From assembly GCF_001556105.1 (NCBI RefSeq), contig NZ_LSIF01000079.1:1-38601 (forward strand): 38,601 nucleotides of DNA, read 5' to 3'. Position numbers and translations under genes: made by a program. Below the pieces are notes generated by a model. It was not told the origin of the DNA, did no database searches, and worked only from the letters and a program-made list of their open reading frames with translations. This stretch comes from Pseudoxanthomonas mexicana (GTDB lineage Bacteria; Pseudomonadota; Gammaproteobacteria; Xanthomonadales; Xanthomonadaceae). Below, one piece after another: positions 27,695 through 35,718 of the stretch (positions within the stretch are counted from its first letter, which is position 1; each line of letters opens with the position of its first letter).

Positions 27695-28180
27695 ATGAGT
27701 CAGAACCTCGTAGACCTACCGATCGACGCCAGCATGCTCGATCCGCTGGATGCCGCCATCACGCAGATGGAAACCAGCCTGGCCGGCTTGATCTCGCTGA
27801 CACCGGAACAGCGGCGTGGGCTGATGAAGATGGGCGAGAAGTCCGAAGCCTTCTGCCGTGCGGCGTTGAACGTGGCGCAGCAGCACAGCGGCATCATGGC
27901 GCGGGATTTCGACATCGACGCCTTCCAGCGCGATCAGCAGATCCTGGATTTGCTACGCCCTCGCATCCTGCGCATCGCACACCTGTACCAGCGCATCACC
28001 GATGCCGAGATGGCGCTGGGCAGCGACCAGATGGTCGCCGCACTGGAGGTGTATGGCGCGCTGCGGGTGGCCGGCAAGGGCAAGAGCCTGGACGAAGCCC
28101 GCCGCAACTTGGGCGCCCGCTGGCGCATGAACACACAGGAGCCGGAGAAGACGCCTGCGGAATCGGGCAGTGGCCCATAG
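27695..28180 (+). CDS. Conserved hypothetical protein
   Basis: A 161-aa soluble, helical protein with a strong AAGGAG ribosome binding site seven bases before the ATG. The block LISLTPEQRRGLMKMGEKSE and then AFCRAAL belongs to an unnamed family of small proteins I recall from several proteobacteria, which share the L-x-x-x-R-x-x-L-x-K-M-G-x-K-S-E-x-F-C core followed by a second helical part (DAEMALGSDQMVAALEVYGA and GKSLDEARRNLGARW). No function is known. It lies between the repeat cluster and a strong terminator and appears monocistronic. Confidence 0.8.
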   Translation: MSQNLVDLPIDASMLDPLDAAITQMETSLAGLISLTPEQRRGLMKMGEKSEAFCRAALNVAQQHSGIMARDFDIDAFQRDQQILDLLRPRILRIAHLYQRITDAEMALGSDQMVAALEVYGALRVAGKGKSLDEARRNLGARWRMNTQEPEKTPAESGSGP

Positions 28181-28209
28181 TGTGTTGATGGAGGGTTGAT
28201 GTAAGAAAG

Positions 28210-28238
28210 CGGCCCCGCGATGCGGGGCCGTTCTGTTT
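28210..28238 (+). terminator. Rho-independent terminator
   Basis: CGGCCCCGC (28210-28218) and GCGGGGCCG (28222-28230) form a perfect nine-pair stem with a GAT loop, followed by TTCTGTTT. It starts 29 bases after the stop of the conserved hypothetical gene. Confidence 0.88.
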
Positions 28239-28259
28239 CCGGAGGGGGGGCAACGTAGC

Positions 28260-28403
28260 CTAGGCAAGGCCGAGCTCGGCTAGTTCGCCGAGCTCCAATC
28301 GGGACAGCGTCTCTTGGGCCGCGCCCGCTCGAACTGCGGCATCCCTTTGCCTCAAGCCAAGAGAACGTCTGCGAGCCGCCATGACTTCAGCGAGTTTGAT
28401 CAA
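28260..28403 (-). pseudogene. Truncated XRE-type helix-turn-helix gene
   Basis: Starting at TTG (28403) the minus strand encodes 47 aa: MIKLAEVMAARRRSLGLRQR followed by DAAVRAGAAQETLSRLELGE and LAELGLA. The pattern R-A-R-R-x-x-L-G-L-x-Q-x-x-A-A-x-A-G and E-T-L-S-R-L-E-x-G is a clear XRE DNA-binding domain of a small type in which the Glu-Leu-Gly segment is normally followed by a further helix. A TAG at 28260-28262 cuts it off there. The last codons lie in a perfect inverted repeat GAGCTCGGC-TAGTTC-GCCGAGCTC (28272-28295). It lies just downstream of the helicase on the same strand, at the edge of the low-GC island, so it is read as a remnant. Confidence 0.55.
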
Positions 28404-28436
28404 TGCATGTCAAATTTTCAAACCTTAAGAGGATCA

Positions 28437-31118
28437 TCACCAAGATTCCGCTAGGCCATCCCGGAGAGGCTCCAATTGCGCTGGTAAGTGCCCATAGCAA
28501 GCTAAACCGAGATAGGTCGCTGCTCGAGTCGCGCCCACGTACAGGTACCTCTGGAACAAGGCAGGCTGGTCCACAGCCAAATGATCGACCCCGGCGAAGA
28601 AAACGGCCTCGAATTCCAGACCCTTGATATGACGAACGTCGAATACTCGGACCTCGTTGCCGTCTCCAAGCGCCTTGCCATCTTCACATGGAATAGCTCG
28701 CAGATTCACTGCCTCCAGGCGCTTACTGAGCGCCGCCGCCATCTGCTTCACCTCTGACTCTCCGTTAACGAAGACCGCCATCGTTGGAAACAAACTGACC
28801 GTCCTCCACACGTCGATAATGCGATTCGCGATCCAGTCCGCAGCACCATCCACGTCTATCGCGTTTTCGAGAAGTATCGGCGCTACGCCGTCGTGGGTTG
28901 ACTCTTGCGGCACAGAGCCAAGGGCCCTGACATCCCCGCCGAAGCTCTCAAGCAATGATGAAGAGAACTGGTTTAATCGCCGACTTTGACGGTAAACGAC
29001 GTTGATCGATTTCTGCTGGATGGCCGACGATACCCACTCTAGGTGATCGCTTGACCTGATGCCTAGCCGCGTTATGCGCTGGTTGAAGTCGCCGCACGCA
29101 AAGAAAGATCGCCCTTTAAGCGTTGTCAGGCTCTCCATGCAGGCCAGCTGCAGAACCGAGAAGTCGGTCGCCTCATCAACCATGACCTGGTTCCTGAACG
29201 CATCAGATAGGTTAGGCAAGGTCTGGAAGCGTGGCGCTTCGAGCTCCCGGACTATGAATGATTGCGACAGGAGTTGACGCGCATTTCTGAGCATCAGCAG
29301 GATGATCGCGTCGACCTCTGTAGGCGAAAGATGCGATGGCGGCTGGAACTCCCCCGAGAAGAATGCGCCGACAGCCTGCCGTTCCTTACGGAAGGACCGA
29401 TAGCTTTGCGGAACATCGATCACGAAGCGCTTGGACGCGTTTGAAAAGCGGCGCAAGCCATTCTGGAACGCAATCCCTTGGCCAATTTGCGTCAGAACGT
29501 CATCGGACGGCATCCTCTCGCCGAGCCAGTCACGCACTTTCGCCGCCCGAGACTCCTTGGAGACAGATCTCTTAAGATACTTGTATCGCGCCAGCGTACG
29601 GATCGCAGCAAGGTACACCTTGACAGCGCGTTGAACGTCGGTTTGCGCAACAGGAGCATCGACCTCGCTTTCATCCTCATCGAACTCCGCATCTTCATCC
29701 GAATCGTCGTCTTCGTCCTGTCCAATACTGTCGAGGAACTTGGAAAGCTGCGCGAAGATTGCTTTGTCACTGTTGTAAAGCGTGTTCCTTTCTTGCTTCA
29801 GGAACCGCTCCGTTGCCGTCTTTGCTACATCCAGTGACGACCTGATTTCGCCTTCAAGGGCATCAAGCTCACGATAGACAACCACCCATCGGTCTTCACT
29901 CCCACGTTCGACGATCGCCTGAAGTCGATCCACCAGAGCCTCATTGATACCGGTCGCTGCCGTGATTGCGATCAGCGCCCCTTCTTCCAGCTTGGACCTT
30001 ACCAATCCCGCGTGATGTGTCCGAAAGGCGTCGAACCATTCCCGCGGATCGTCCAGCACTTCAGCAAGAAGATTGTCCATCGACTCCTTTAGATGGAATC
30101 GGCCACCATTCGGGCTTTTTAACACTCCGAGTGTGTTGCGCGCGAGGAAGCGCCTATACGAATCCCAAGTCTTGATTCGGTCTTCTTCGACGACTACCTG
30201 CTCATGACCAAATGCCTCCTTCAAGTATTCCTTCAGGAGATCGGATGGCGTAAACATCAGCCAGCTTTTGGCGTGGGTAAGAACACCCTCATCACCCATC
30301 AAAGCGCCTTCCATCGCATCCAGATTGTCTGGATTCAACTTCTGTCCAAGCCGCTTGATCAAGGTTGTCGTTTTGCCGGTTCCCGGAGGGCCGAGGATTA
30401 TCAGCTGACTATTAACCGGCAATCGGAAGATCTCATCCTGGAATTTGTCCAGAATAGGTTGGTCGCGAAGTGCCATGGCCGTTCGCACCTGATGGGAGAT
30501 GCCATGCGCAACCCCTTCTCCTGCACCGTCTGCACTGAGCAATCGGTCTAGCTCGTCCGTATCGTCGATGCCCTCCTTTGCAAGTAAACGCCGAAACGAT
30601 TCTATGGTGTAGGTGCCACGCCGCTCGTGGCGATACTCATTGCGGAGAGAATCCCAAAGACCCTCTTCCTGTCTCGGATGAAGCATGGTCTTTTCTACAA
30701 CGTAAAACGTCTTTACTTGGCCGTGGATCTCGACCTGACCCTCTTCGCCTACTGGAAGCGCCGCAAGCCTCCCAAAATTGGATTCGTAGCTAGCAAGCTG
30801 CCGCCCTCCAGCAAGCGTAACGCTCTCCTTTACGCCCTTCCGAGAAAGGTAGAAGGTGAACTCTCGATTGTCATCGTCAATTGCGATGACTCGGGCAATG
30901 GCCGGTTGTTTGCGCAGGACTTGATACCCATCCCGACTTTCCCTTCGGATGTCTTCCAACTGCTGAAATGCACTGCCACCTGTCAATGTATTGCCAGACG
31001 CCAAGCCATCGACCGAAGCGCCGCTAATATGACTCGACTTTAGCTCTGCTTTCCCGGAAATTTCGGTAATGACATCAAGCGCCTCTTCTGCCAAAGCATC
31101 AAACTGAAGATCTTCCAT
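28437..31118 (-). CDS. SF1A (UvrD-like) helicase with GreA-like N-terminal segment
   Basis: An 893-aa protein. Residues about 240-893 hold the SF1A helicase motifs: Walker A GPPGTGKTT (243-251), Walker B as MVDEATDF (Asp648-Glu649), motif III GDFNQRI (676-682), motif IV YRQSRR, motif V KGLEFEAVFF and motif VI YVGATRAA with its arginine finger. ATPase activity is expected. An acidic stretch (DEDDDSDEDAEFDEDESEVD) lies mid-protein. The N-terminal 235 residues hold no nuclease motif I can see. Residues about 85-145 (EFTFYLSRKG to FGRLAALPVGEEGQVEI and KTFYVVEK) resemble the GreA C-terminal domain, which would suggest an RNA-polymerase link; this is tentative. AGAGGGAAG precedes the ATG at 31118. 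Base composition is clearly lower in GC than the neighbours, pointing to transfer. Its role (repair, transcription rescue or defence) is unknown. Confidence 0.85.
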   Translation of the reverse strand: MEDLQFDALAEEALDVITEISGKAELKSSHISGASVDGLASGNTLTGGSAFQQLEDIRRESRDGYQVLRKQPAIARVIAIDDDNREFTFYLSRKGVKESVTLAGGRQLASYESNFGRLAALPVGEEGQVEIHGQVKTFYVVEKTMLHPRQEEGLWDSLRNEYRHERRGTYTIESFRRLLAKEGIDDTDELDRLLSADGAGEGVAHGISHQVRTAMALRDQPILDKFQDEIFRLPVNSQLIILGPPGTGKTTTLIKRLGQKLNPDNLDAMEGALMGDEGVLTHAKSWLMFTPSDLLKEYLKEAFGHEQVVVEEDRIKTWDSYRRFLARNTLGVLKSPNGGRFHLKESMDNLLAEVLDDPREWFDAFRTHHAGLVRSKLEEGALIAITAATGINEALVDRLQAIVERGSEDRWVVVYRELDALEGEIRSSLDVAKTATERFLKQERNTLYNSDKAIFAQLSKFLDSIGQDEDDDSDEDAEFDEDESEVDAPVAQTDVQRAVKVYLAAIRTLARYKYLKRSVSKESRAAKVRDWLGERMPSDDVLTQIGQGIAFQNGLRRFSNASKRFVIDVPQSYRSFRKERQAVGAFFSGEFQPPSHLSPTEVDAIILLMLRNARQLLSQSFIVRELEAPRFQTLPNLSDAFRNQVMVDEATDFSVLQLACMESLTTLKGRSFFACGDFNQRITRLGIRSSDHLEWVSSAIQQKSINVVYRQSRRLNQFSSSLLESFGGDVRALGSVPQESTHDGVAPILLENAIDVDGAADWIANRIIDVWRTVSLFPTMAVFVNGESEVKQMAAALSKRLEAVNLRAIPCEDGKALGDGNEVRVFDVRHIKGLEFEAVFFAGVDHLAVDQPALFQRYLYVGATRAATYLGLACYGHLPAQLEPLRDGLAESW

Positions 31119-31151
31119 AACTTCCCTCTGCAGTAAGTATGAAACAGCCAT

Positions 31152-31337
31152 CTATTTTTTAGGCAGACTCATGTCGCCACATGGTCAAGCGATCTTCTTG
31201 ATCGTCTGTCAATTCCGAACCAGTACCCTGATCGGCCAGCCAGCGTAGCCCAGGTAAGCGAAGCGCACCCGCGGCGCTTCTTACGGAACCGTTCCGATCC
31301 CGGGGCGGCCTTCGGCGGCAGCGGGACTACGCGGGCT
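31152..31337. other. Right border of the low-GC island, with a REP-like hairpin
   Basis: Upstream region of the helicase. On the minus strand TTGACA (31212-31207) and TTGACC (31188-31183) are possible -35 boxes without a good -10. At 31242-31283 AGCGTAGCCCAGGTAAGCGA runs into GAAGCGC-ACCCGCG-GCGCTTC, a hairpin of a type frequent between genes in this family. The same CAxCGTAGCCxAGGxAAG string is found at 28251-28267. Confidence 0.45.
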
Positions 31338-32678
31338 TCAGCTGATTTCTTCGAACGCCGGTCGCGTCAGGTTGTCGGCATCACCCTCGGTGCACCGCAC
31401 TTCGTCCTCGATGCGGATGCCGCCGTACGGGCGGAAGGCATCGACGCGCGACCAGTCGACGCTGGCGGCGTGGCCGTTCTTCTTGACCTCGTCCAGCAAC
31501 ATGTCGATGAAGTAGAGGCCGGGCTCGATGGTCACCACCATGCCGGGTTCCAGCACGCGGGTCATGCGCAGGTAGGGGTGGCCGGCGGGGCGTTCGATGC
31601 GGCCGCCGCGATCACTGGCGGCGAAGCCCGCCACGTCGTGCACCTGCAGGCCGATCGGATGGCCCAGGCCATGCGGGAAGAATGCCGCGCTGACGCCGGT
31701 GGCGACCGCCGCTTCCGGCGACACCGTGATCACGCCAAAGTCCTTCAGGATGCCCATCAGCGTCAGATGCGCATCCACGTGCAGTTGCTTGTAGTCCACG
31801 TTCGCGCATACGCCGGCGCACATGCGCTGCTGTGCGGCGTCGACGGCGTCGATCAGCGCCTGGAACTCGCTGCCGGTGTCGTAGGCATAGGTGCGGGTGA
31901 TGTCGCTGGCGTAGCCGTGGACGCTGGCGCCGGCGTCGATCAGGAAGCTGCGCAGCGGATCGGGCGCGACGCGTTGCAGTTCGGTGTAGTGCAGTACCGC
32001 GGCGTGTTCGTTGAGGCCGATGATGTTGCCGTAGGGCAGGTCATTGGCGTCCTGGCCGACCGCGGTGCAGTACGCCATGTGGATGCCGAACTCGCTCTGG
32101 CCCGCGCGGAACGCGGCCTCCGCAGCGCGATGGCCACGCACGGCCAGGCGCTGCGCCTGCCGCATCAACGCGATCTCGTAAGGCGTCTTATACGAGCGCT
32201 GGTACTCCAGGTACTGGATGACCGGTTCGGGATTGTTCGGCGTGTAGTCACCGAGCGCGCTCTGCGGCTCGCCGAGGATCGCGCTGCGCGCGGCAGGCGG
32301 CAGCAGTGCCGCCGCCTCGTCGGGCTTGCGGATGATGTGGACATCCACGTGGTCCACCCACCAGCCGCTGGGTGCATCCGGGACGACATGCCAGTAATCG
32401 AACGGCTGGTAGAAGATCACCTTCGGCCGCTGCCCGGGCGTGTACACCAGCCAGCTGTACGGCAGGCGCGTGAGCGGCAACCACGCCTTGAACTGCGGGT
32501 TGACTGCGTACGGATAGTCGCGGTCGTCGAAGACCTGCCAATGCTGCGTGCCGCTGGGCACGACGAGATGGTCGAAGCCGCCACGCGCCAGGGCTTCGTC
32601 CGCGCGCCGCTTCATCGTCGCCAGGTGGTCGGCGTACAGCGGGACCAGGTCGGTGTCGAAGGCGGCGGGTGCATTCAT
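31338..32678 (-). CDS. pepQ: Xaa-Pro dipeptidase
   Basis: A 446-aa M24 metallopeptidase that splits dipeptides ending in proline. The metal ligands are Asp248 (FLIDAGASVHG), Asp259 (ASDITRTY), His340 (PHGLGHPIGLQVHD), Glu385 (VVTIEPGLYF) and Glu424 (IRIEDEV). The N-terminal sequence YADHLATMKRRADEALARGG, DDRDYPYAVNPQFKAW and VIFYQPFDYWHVVPDAPSGW is that of PepQ rather than PepP. Length matches E. coli PepQ (443 aa). Some relatives also hydrolyse organophosphate esters. The ATG at 32678 is chosen because homologues begin near the YADHLATMKRR segment. It is separated from the PilZ gene by 79 bp and is probably a single-gene unit. Confidence 0.95.
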   Translation of the reverse strand: MNAPAAFDTDLVPLYADHLATMKRRADEALARGGFDHLVVPSGTQHWQVFDDRDYPYAVNPQFKAWLPLTRLPYSWLVYTPGQRPKVIFYQPFDYWHVVPDAPSGWWVDHVDVHIIRKPDEAAALLPPAARSAILGEPQSALGDYTPNNPEPVIQYLEYQRSYKTPYEIALMRQAQRLAVRGHRAAEAAFRAGQSEFGIHMAYCTAVGQDANDLPYGNIIGLNEHAAVLHYTELQRVAPDPLRSFLIDAGASVHGYASDITRTYAYDTGSEFQALIDAVDAAQQRMCAGVCANVDYKQLHVDAHLTLMGILKDFGVITVSPEAAVATGVSAAFFPHGLGHPIGLQVHDVAGFAASDRGGRIERPAGHPYLRMTRVLEPGMVVTIEPGLYFIDMLLDEVKKNGHAASVDWSRVDAFRPYGGIRIEDEVRCTEGDADNLTRPAFEEIS

Positions 32679-32757
32679 GGCGGCGGCTCGTACGAGAGAG
32701 TCGCTATTTTGCCGCAATCATCCCGCGCGGGCGTTGCGCAGCCGGGCACATTGCGCG

Positions 32758-33105
32758 CTATTCGGCCTCGGGACCGGCGTTGACCCAGTTGCGCAGGCGT
32801 TCCAGCGGTTCGCGGTCGATGGTCAGGAAACGCAGGCCGGCGAAGGCCTGCCCGGGCGTGTTCGCCGCGGCGGACCACACCAGGTGCGCGCCCACGTCGA
32901 TCGGTACGTCCTGTCCGCGTGCGTCCTGCAGGTGGAAGCGCAACTGGTACAACGCGTCATCCACCACCGGTTCGGTCGCGACCAGCAGCATGCCTGACTC
33001 GGAGAGATTGCCCAGCCGACCGATGACCTGTTCGGTCATCAGGTCGAACACCGGGACCGGCTTGGGCACGGCGCGCCGGCGGGCGCGGCGGAACTCGCGC
33101 ATCAT
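32758..33105 (-). CDS. PilZ-domain protein
   Basis: A 115-aa single PilZ domain, a cyclic-di-GMP receptor fold. MMREFRRARRRAVP supplies the Arg-rich switch (RxxxR) before the barrel and NLSESGMLL is the (D/N)-x-S-x-x-G motif. Both binding motifs are thus present, so ligand binding is expected. It starts at ATGATG, overlapping the DUF1631 stop by ATGA, so it is coupled to that gene and probably works with its product. Confidence 0.92.
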   Translation of the reverse strand: MMREFRRARRRAVPKPVPVFDLMTEQVIGRLGNLSESGMLLVATEPVVDDALYQLRFHLQDARGQDVPIDVGAHLVWSAAANTPGQAFAGLRFLTIDREPLERLRNWVNAGPEAE

Positions 33106-35627
33106 GCGGCGTCTCCTGCGGGTTCGCCGCTACGGCCGGTCAGGCTGCGCAGCGCGTTGAGGGTGGCGTTCCAGGCGCGGTCGATCAGGCGGCCACGGTC
33201 CTCGGTGACCACCTGCGCCTGGCCCTTGGCCATCAGGTGCGCCAGTGTGTCCAGCGAATGCTCGCCCACGCGCTGGCCGCGCTGGTTGACGAACAGCGCA
33301 TTGCCCGTGACCGGGCTGAACCACGACAGGCGCTGGCGCTGCACGTCACCCTGCTGGTTGCGGGTGAATTCGAACCACGTACCGAACGGCAGCGTGCGCA
33401 GGTAGTCGTAGCACTCCTGTTCCTGCGGCGTGCGCGGCTGGACGACCTTCTTCTTGACCTCTCCCTGGCCACCCAGGCGCGCGCGCGCCTTGAGGCGCGC
33501 GGTCAGTTCGGTGCGCGAGGTGGTCTCGTCTTCCTCGGCGCTGGACAGGCGACGCGAGATCGCGGCGGCTTCGTCTTCGTGGTAGCCCACCTGCACCAGC
33601 GATTTCTCGATCTTGCTTGCCAGCTCCGTGTTGGCGGCCTGCGACGAGGTCGTGGCGGAGACGATTTCCAGCGTGGTCTGCAGCTGGTCGGCCCATTCCG
33701 TCGACGATTCGCCATTACGAAGCTGGGTGAGCGTAAGCACGTCGGCCCAGGCCTGGCTGAGCAGCGCTTGCACGAACTTCTGCGGCTTGGCTTCGGCCAT
33801 CGCCGATTCGATGGTGTCGGAGGCGCGTTGTTTGGCGATCTCCAGGCGATCCTTGCCGCGTGCGGCTTCGATCTGCCGGCGCTCGGCCAACTCGGCCTTG
33901 CGCGCCGCCGCCTGCAGGTGCTGCTGCACGTCGCGGTTGGCATCCTCGAAGACGGCTTCGTCGCCTTCGTAGGTTTCCACGACGGTCTCGACGGCCTTGT
34001 GCAGGCGCTGTACCAGGTGCGGATCGACGTCCTCGTCGCCCAGCCACGTCGCGCCGGATTCGGCGACCGTGTTGAGCAGGTCGCGCGCGGGGTGCTGCGT
34101 GCGCAGGAAGAAGTTGCGATCGCGCAGCGCCGCCTGTACGACGGGCACCTGCAGCCGCACCAGCATGTCGGCGGCCGGCGCATCGTGTTGCACTTCCCGC
34201 TCGATCTCGTTGTACAGCAGGTCGAGCAGTTCGAACGTGTCCGAATCCGCACTGGCCAGCACCGCACCGGGGCCGTGCTTGGCGCGCACTTCGGCCAGCA
34301 TGAACTGCTGCAGGTCGGCCACGCTCCGGCGCGGCTGGTCCGGTGCACGCGCGGGCAAGGGTGACGCCTGCAGGGACTGCAGCATGCTGAGGACGTCGGG
34401 CGTGGGCAGCAGGCGGCGAGGCGCGGGCGCGTCGGACGTTCCGGCCGCACCGCCGCCAGAGCCGCCGCCTGAACCGCCTCCCGGATGGCTGGCCGAATGG
34501 CCGGCTGAACCGCCGCCGGGACCACCAGCCGAGGCGCCACCGGCAGTACCTGCCGGGCCACGACCGGCACCAGCCGTCGCCAGCGGGGCGATTTCGCCGT
34601 CCTGGGCAAGTGCGTCGGCCTGCAGTCCGCCGCGGCGGATGGACAGGAGCTTCTGCAGCACTTCGAACGAGCCCGCCATGTCCTGCGGCGCGCCCTCGGC
34701 AGCCGGCGTGCCGGCCGTCGGGTTGCCGGCGCTCGTGGACGCCGGCGACCCGCGTTCGTCTGCCGTCTTGCCGCCGGTGAGCGTAGCCGCGACGGCGTCC
34801 AGTTGTTCGGGCGTCAGCGTGGCCCAGTGCGATGCGCCCGCCTGGCCTTGCCAGCCGGTCATCGGTCGCGGACCGCCATCGGCTTCGTCGCGCGGTGGCC
34901 GCACGATCTCGATGGTGCGTGCGCGCCGCGGCATGTAGGCCAGGCCCGGCAGGATGCCGTCGCGCGCCAGGAACTGGTTCACCGTGTTCGCCCACTCGGT
35001 GTAGTTCGACATCACCTTGTGGTCGAAGCTGCGGTACAGCACCAGTTGCGCGTCGATCGAGAGCTCGAGGCAGGCCGAAGCGTCCTTCAGCAGGTGGCAC
35101 AGGCGATGGGGCCCGAGCGGCAAGGTTTCCGACTCGTAAGCGGGACGGCAGGCGAGCACGCCGAAGCGCTGGCCCAGCATGAGGATCTGCGCATTGCCGC
35201 GTTGTTCGTGCCGGCGCGCGACTTCGCGCAGCACGATCTCCTGGTCCATCACGGCGTCTTCGACCAGGGTCAGCGTCTGGTAGTCCAGGCGCAGGGGCGC
35301 CTGTTCGCCAGCGGCAAGCGTGCTGCGGATCGCCGCCAGCTCCGACTCCAGCGCAAACATGTACTGCGGAACCAGTTCGACACGGTTCTTCTGCAGCGAA
35401 CGCAGGTCGACGAAGATCTGCGTCTGCAGATGGTTGCTGCGCGCCTGCTCGGCCTGCTTGAACAACTGTTGTTCGAATTCCACCAGCATGCCGTTCAATG
35501 CGGCGACGAAATCGGTGGCGATGTGGTCGAACAGGTTCTGCAGCACGCGGCGCACGCGCGGCGGCAGCGCCGCCGACGCGATCGTGGTCGGCGCGGCAAC
35601 GGACGTAGGCGGTCGTGTCGCGGTCAT
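33102..35627 (-). CDS. DUF1631 family protein
   Basis: An 841-aa cytoplasmic protein of the DUF1631 family. The N-terminal helical part (LFDHIATDFVAALNGMLVEF, DLRSLQKNRVELVPQYM) and the segment LVLYRSFDHKVMSNYTEW are typical. Residues 353-397 are a Gly/Ser/Ala-rich flexible linker that splits the protein in two. The C-terminal part contains SESGATWLGDEDVD-like and LPFGTWFEFTRNQQGDVQRQ, then LSWFSPVTGNALFVNQRGQR, a PilZ-like beta-strand pattern common at the end of these proteins. Function unestablished; the coupled PilZ gene suggests cyclic-di-GMP-linked regulation. GGGGAG lies about 14 bases before the ATG, somewhat far. An extended -10 box is upstream. Confidence 0.9.
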   Translation of the reverse strand: MTATRPPTSVAAPTTIASAALPPRVRRVLQNLFDHIATDFVAALNGMLVEFEQQLFKQAEQARSNHLQTQIFVDLRSLQKNRVELVPQYMFALESELAAIRSTLAAGEQAPLRLDYQTLTLVEDAVMDQEIVLREVARRHEQRGNAQILMLGQRFGVLACRPAYESETLPLGPHRLCHLLKDASACLELSIDAQLVLYRSFDHKVMSNYTEWANTVNQFLARDGILPGLAYMPRRARTIEIVRPPRDEADGGPRPMTGWQGQAGASHWATLTPEQLDAVAATLTGGKTADERGSPASTSAGNPTAGTPAAEGAPQDMAGSFEVLQKLLSIRRGGLQADALAQDGEIAPLATAGAGRGPAGTAGGASAGGPGGGSAGHSASHPGGGSGGGSGGGAAGTSDAPAPRRLLPTPDVLSMLQSLQASPLPARAPDQPRRSVADLQQFMLAEVRAKHGPGAVLASADSDTFELLDLLYNEIEREVQHDAPAADMLVRLQVPVVQAALRDRNFFLRTQHPARDLLNTVAESGATWLGDEDVDPHLVQRLHKAVETVVETYEGDEAVFEDANRDVQQHLQAAARKAELAERRQIEAARGKDRLEIAKQRASDTIESAMAEAKPQKFVQALLSQAWADVLTLTQLRNGESSTEWADQLQTTLEIVSATTSSQAANTELASKIEKSLVQVGYHEDEAAAISRRLSSAEEDETTSRTELTARLKARARLGGQGEVKKKVVQPRTPQEQECYDYLRTLPFGTWFEFTRNQQGDVQRQRLSWFSPVTGNALFVNQRGQRVGEHSLDTLAHLMAKGQAQVVTEDRGRLIDRAWNATLNALRSLTGRSGEPAGDAA

Positions 35628-35657
35628 CGGTGCAGTGGGCTCCCCTCTGGTTGCATC

Positions 35658-35666
35658 ATTATCACA
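35658..35666 (-). promoter_or_regulatory. Extended -10 promoter for the DUF1631-PilZ unit
   Basis: TGTGATAAT on the minus strand fits an extended -10 (TGn followed by GATAAT, one mismatch to TATAAT). It lies 30 bases before the ATG at 35627, leaving a leader of about 24 bases that contains AGAGGGGAG. Confidence 0.5.
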
Positions 35667-35718
35667 CCCCGCATCGCCTGCGCATCCGCCGGTCGTTTCG
35701 CAGCAGGGCGTAGGGGTG

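Noticed and set aside
28272..28295. Terminator or operator at the perfect GAGCTCGGC inverted repeat
   Set aside because: It lies within the coding frame of the XRE remnant and has no T-tract; kept only as a note in that entry.
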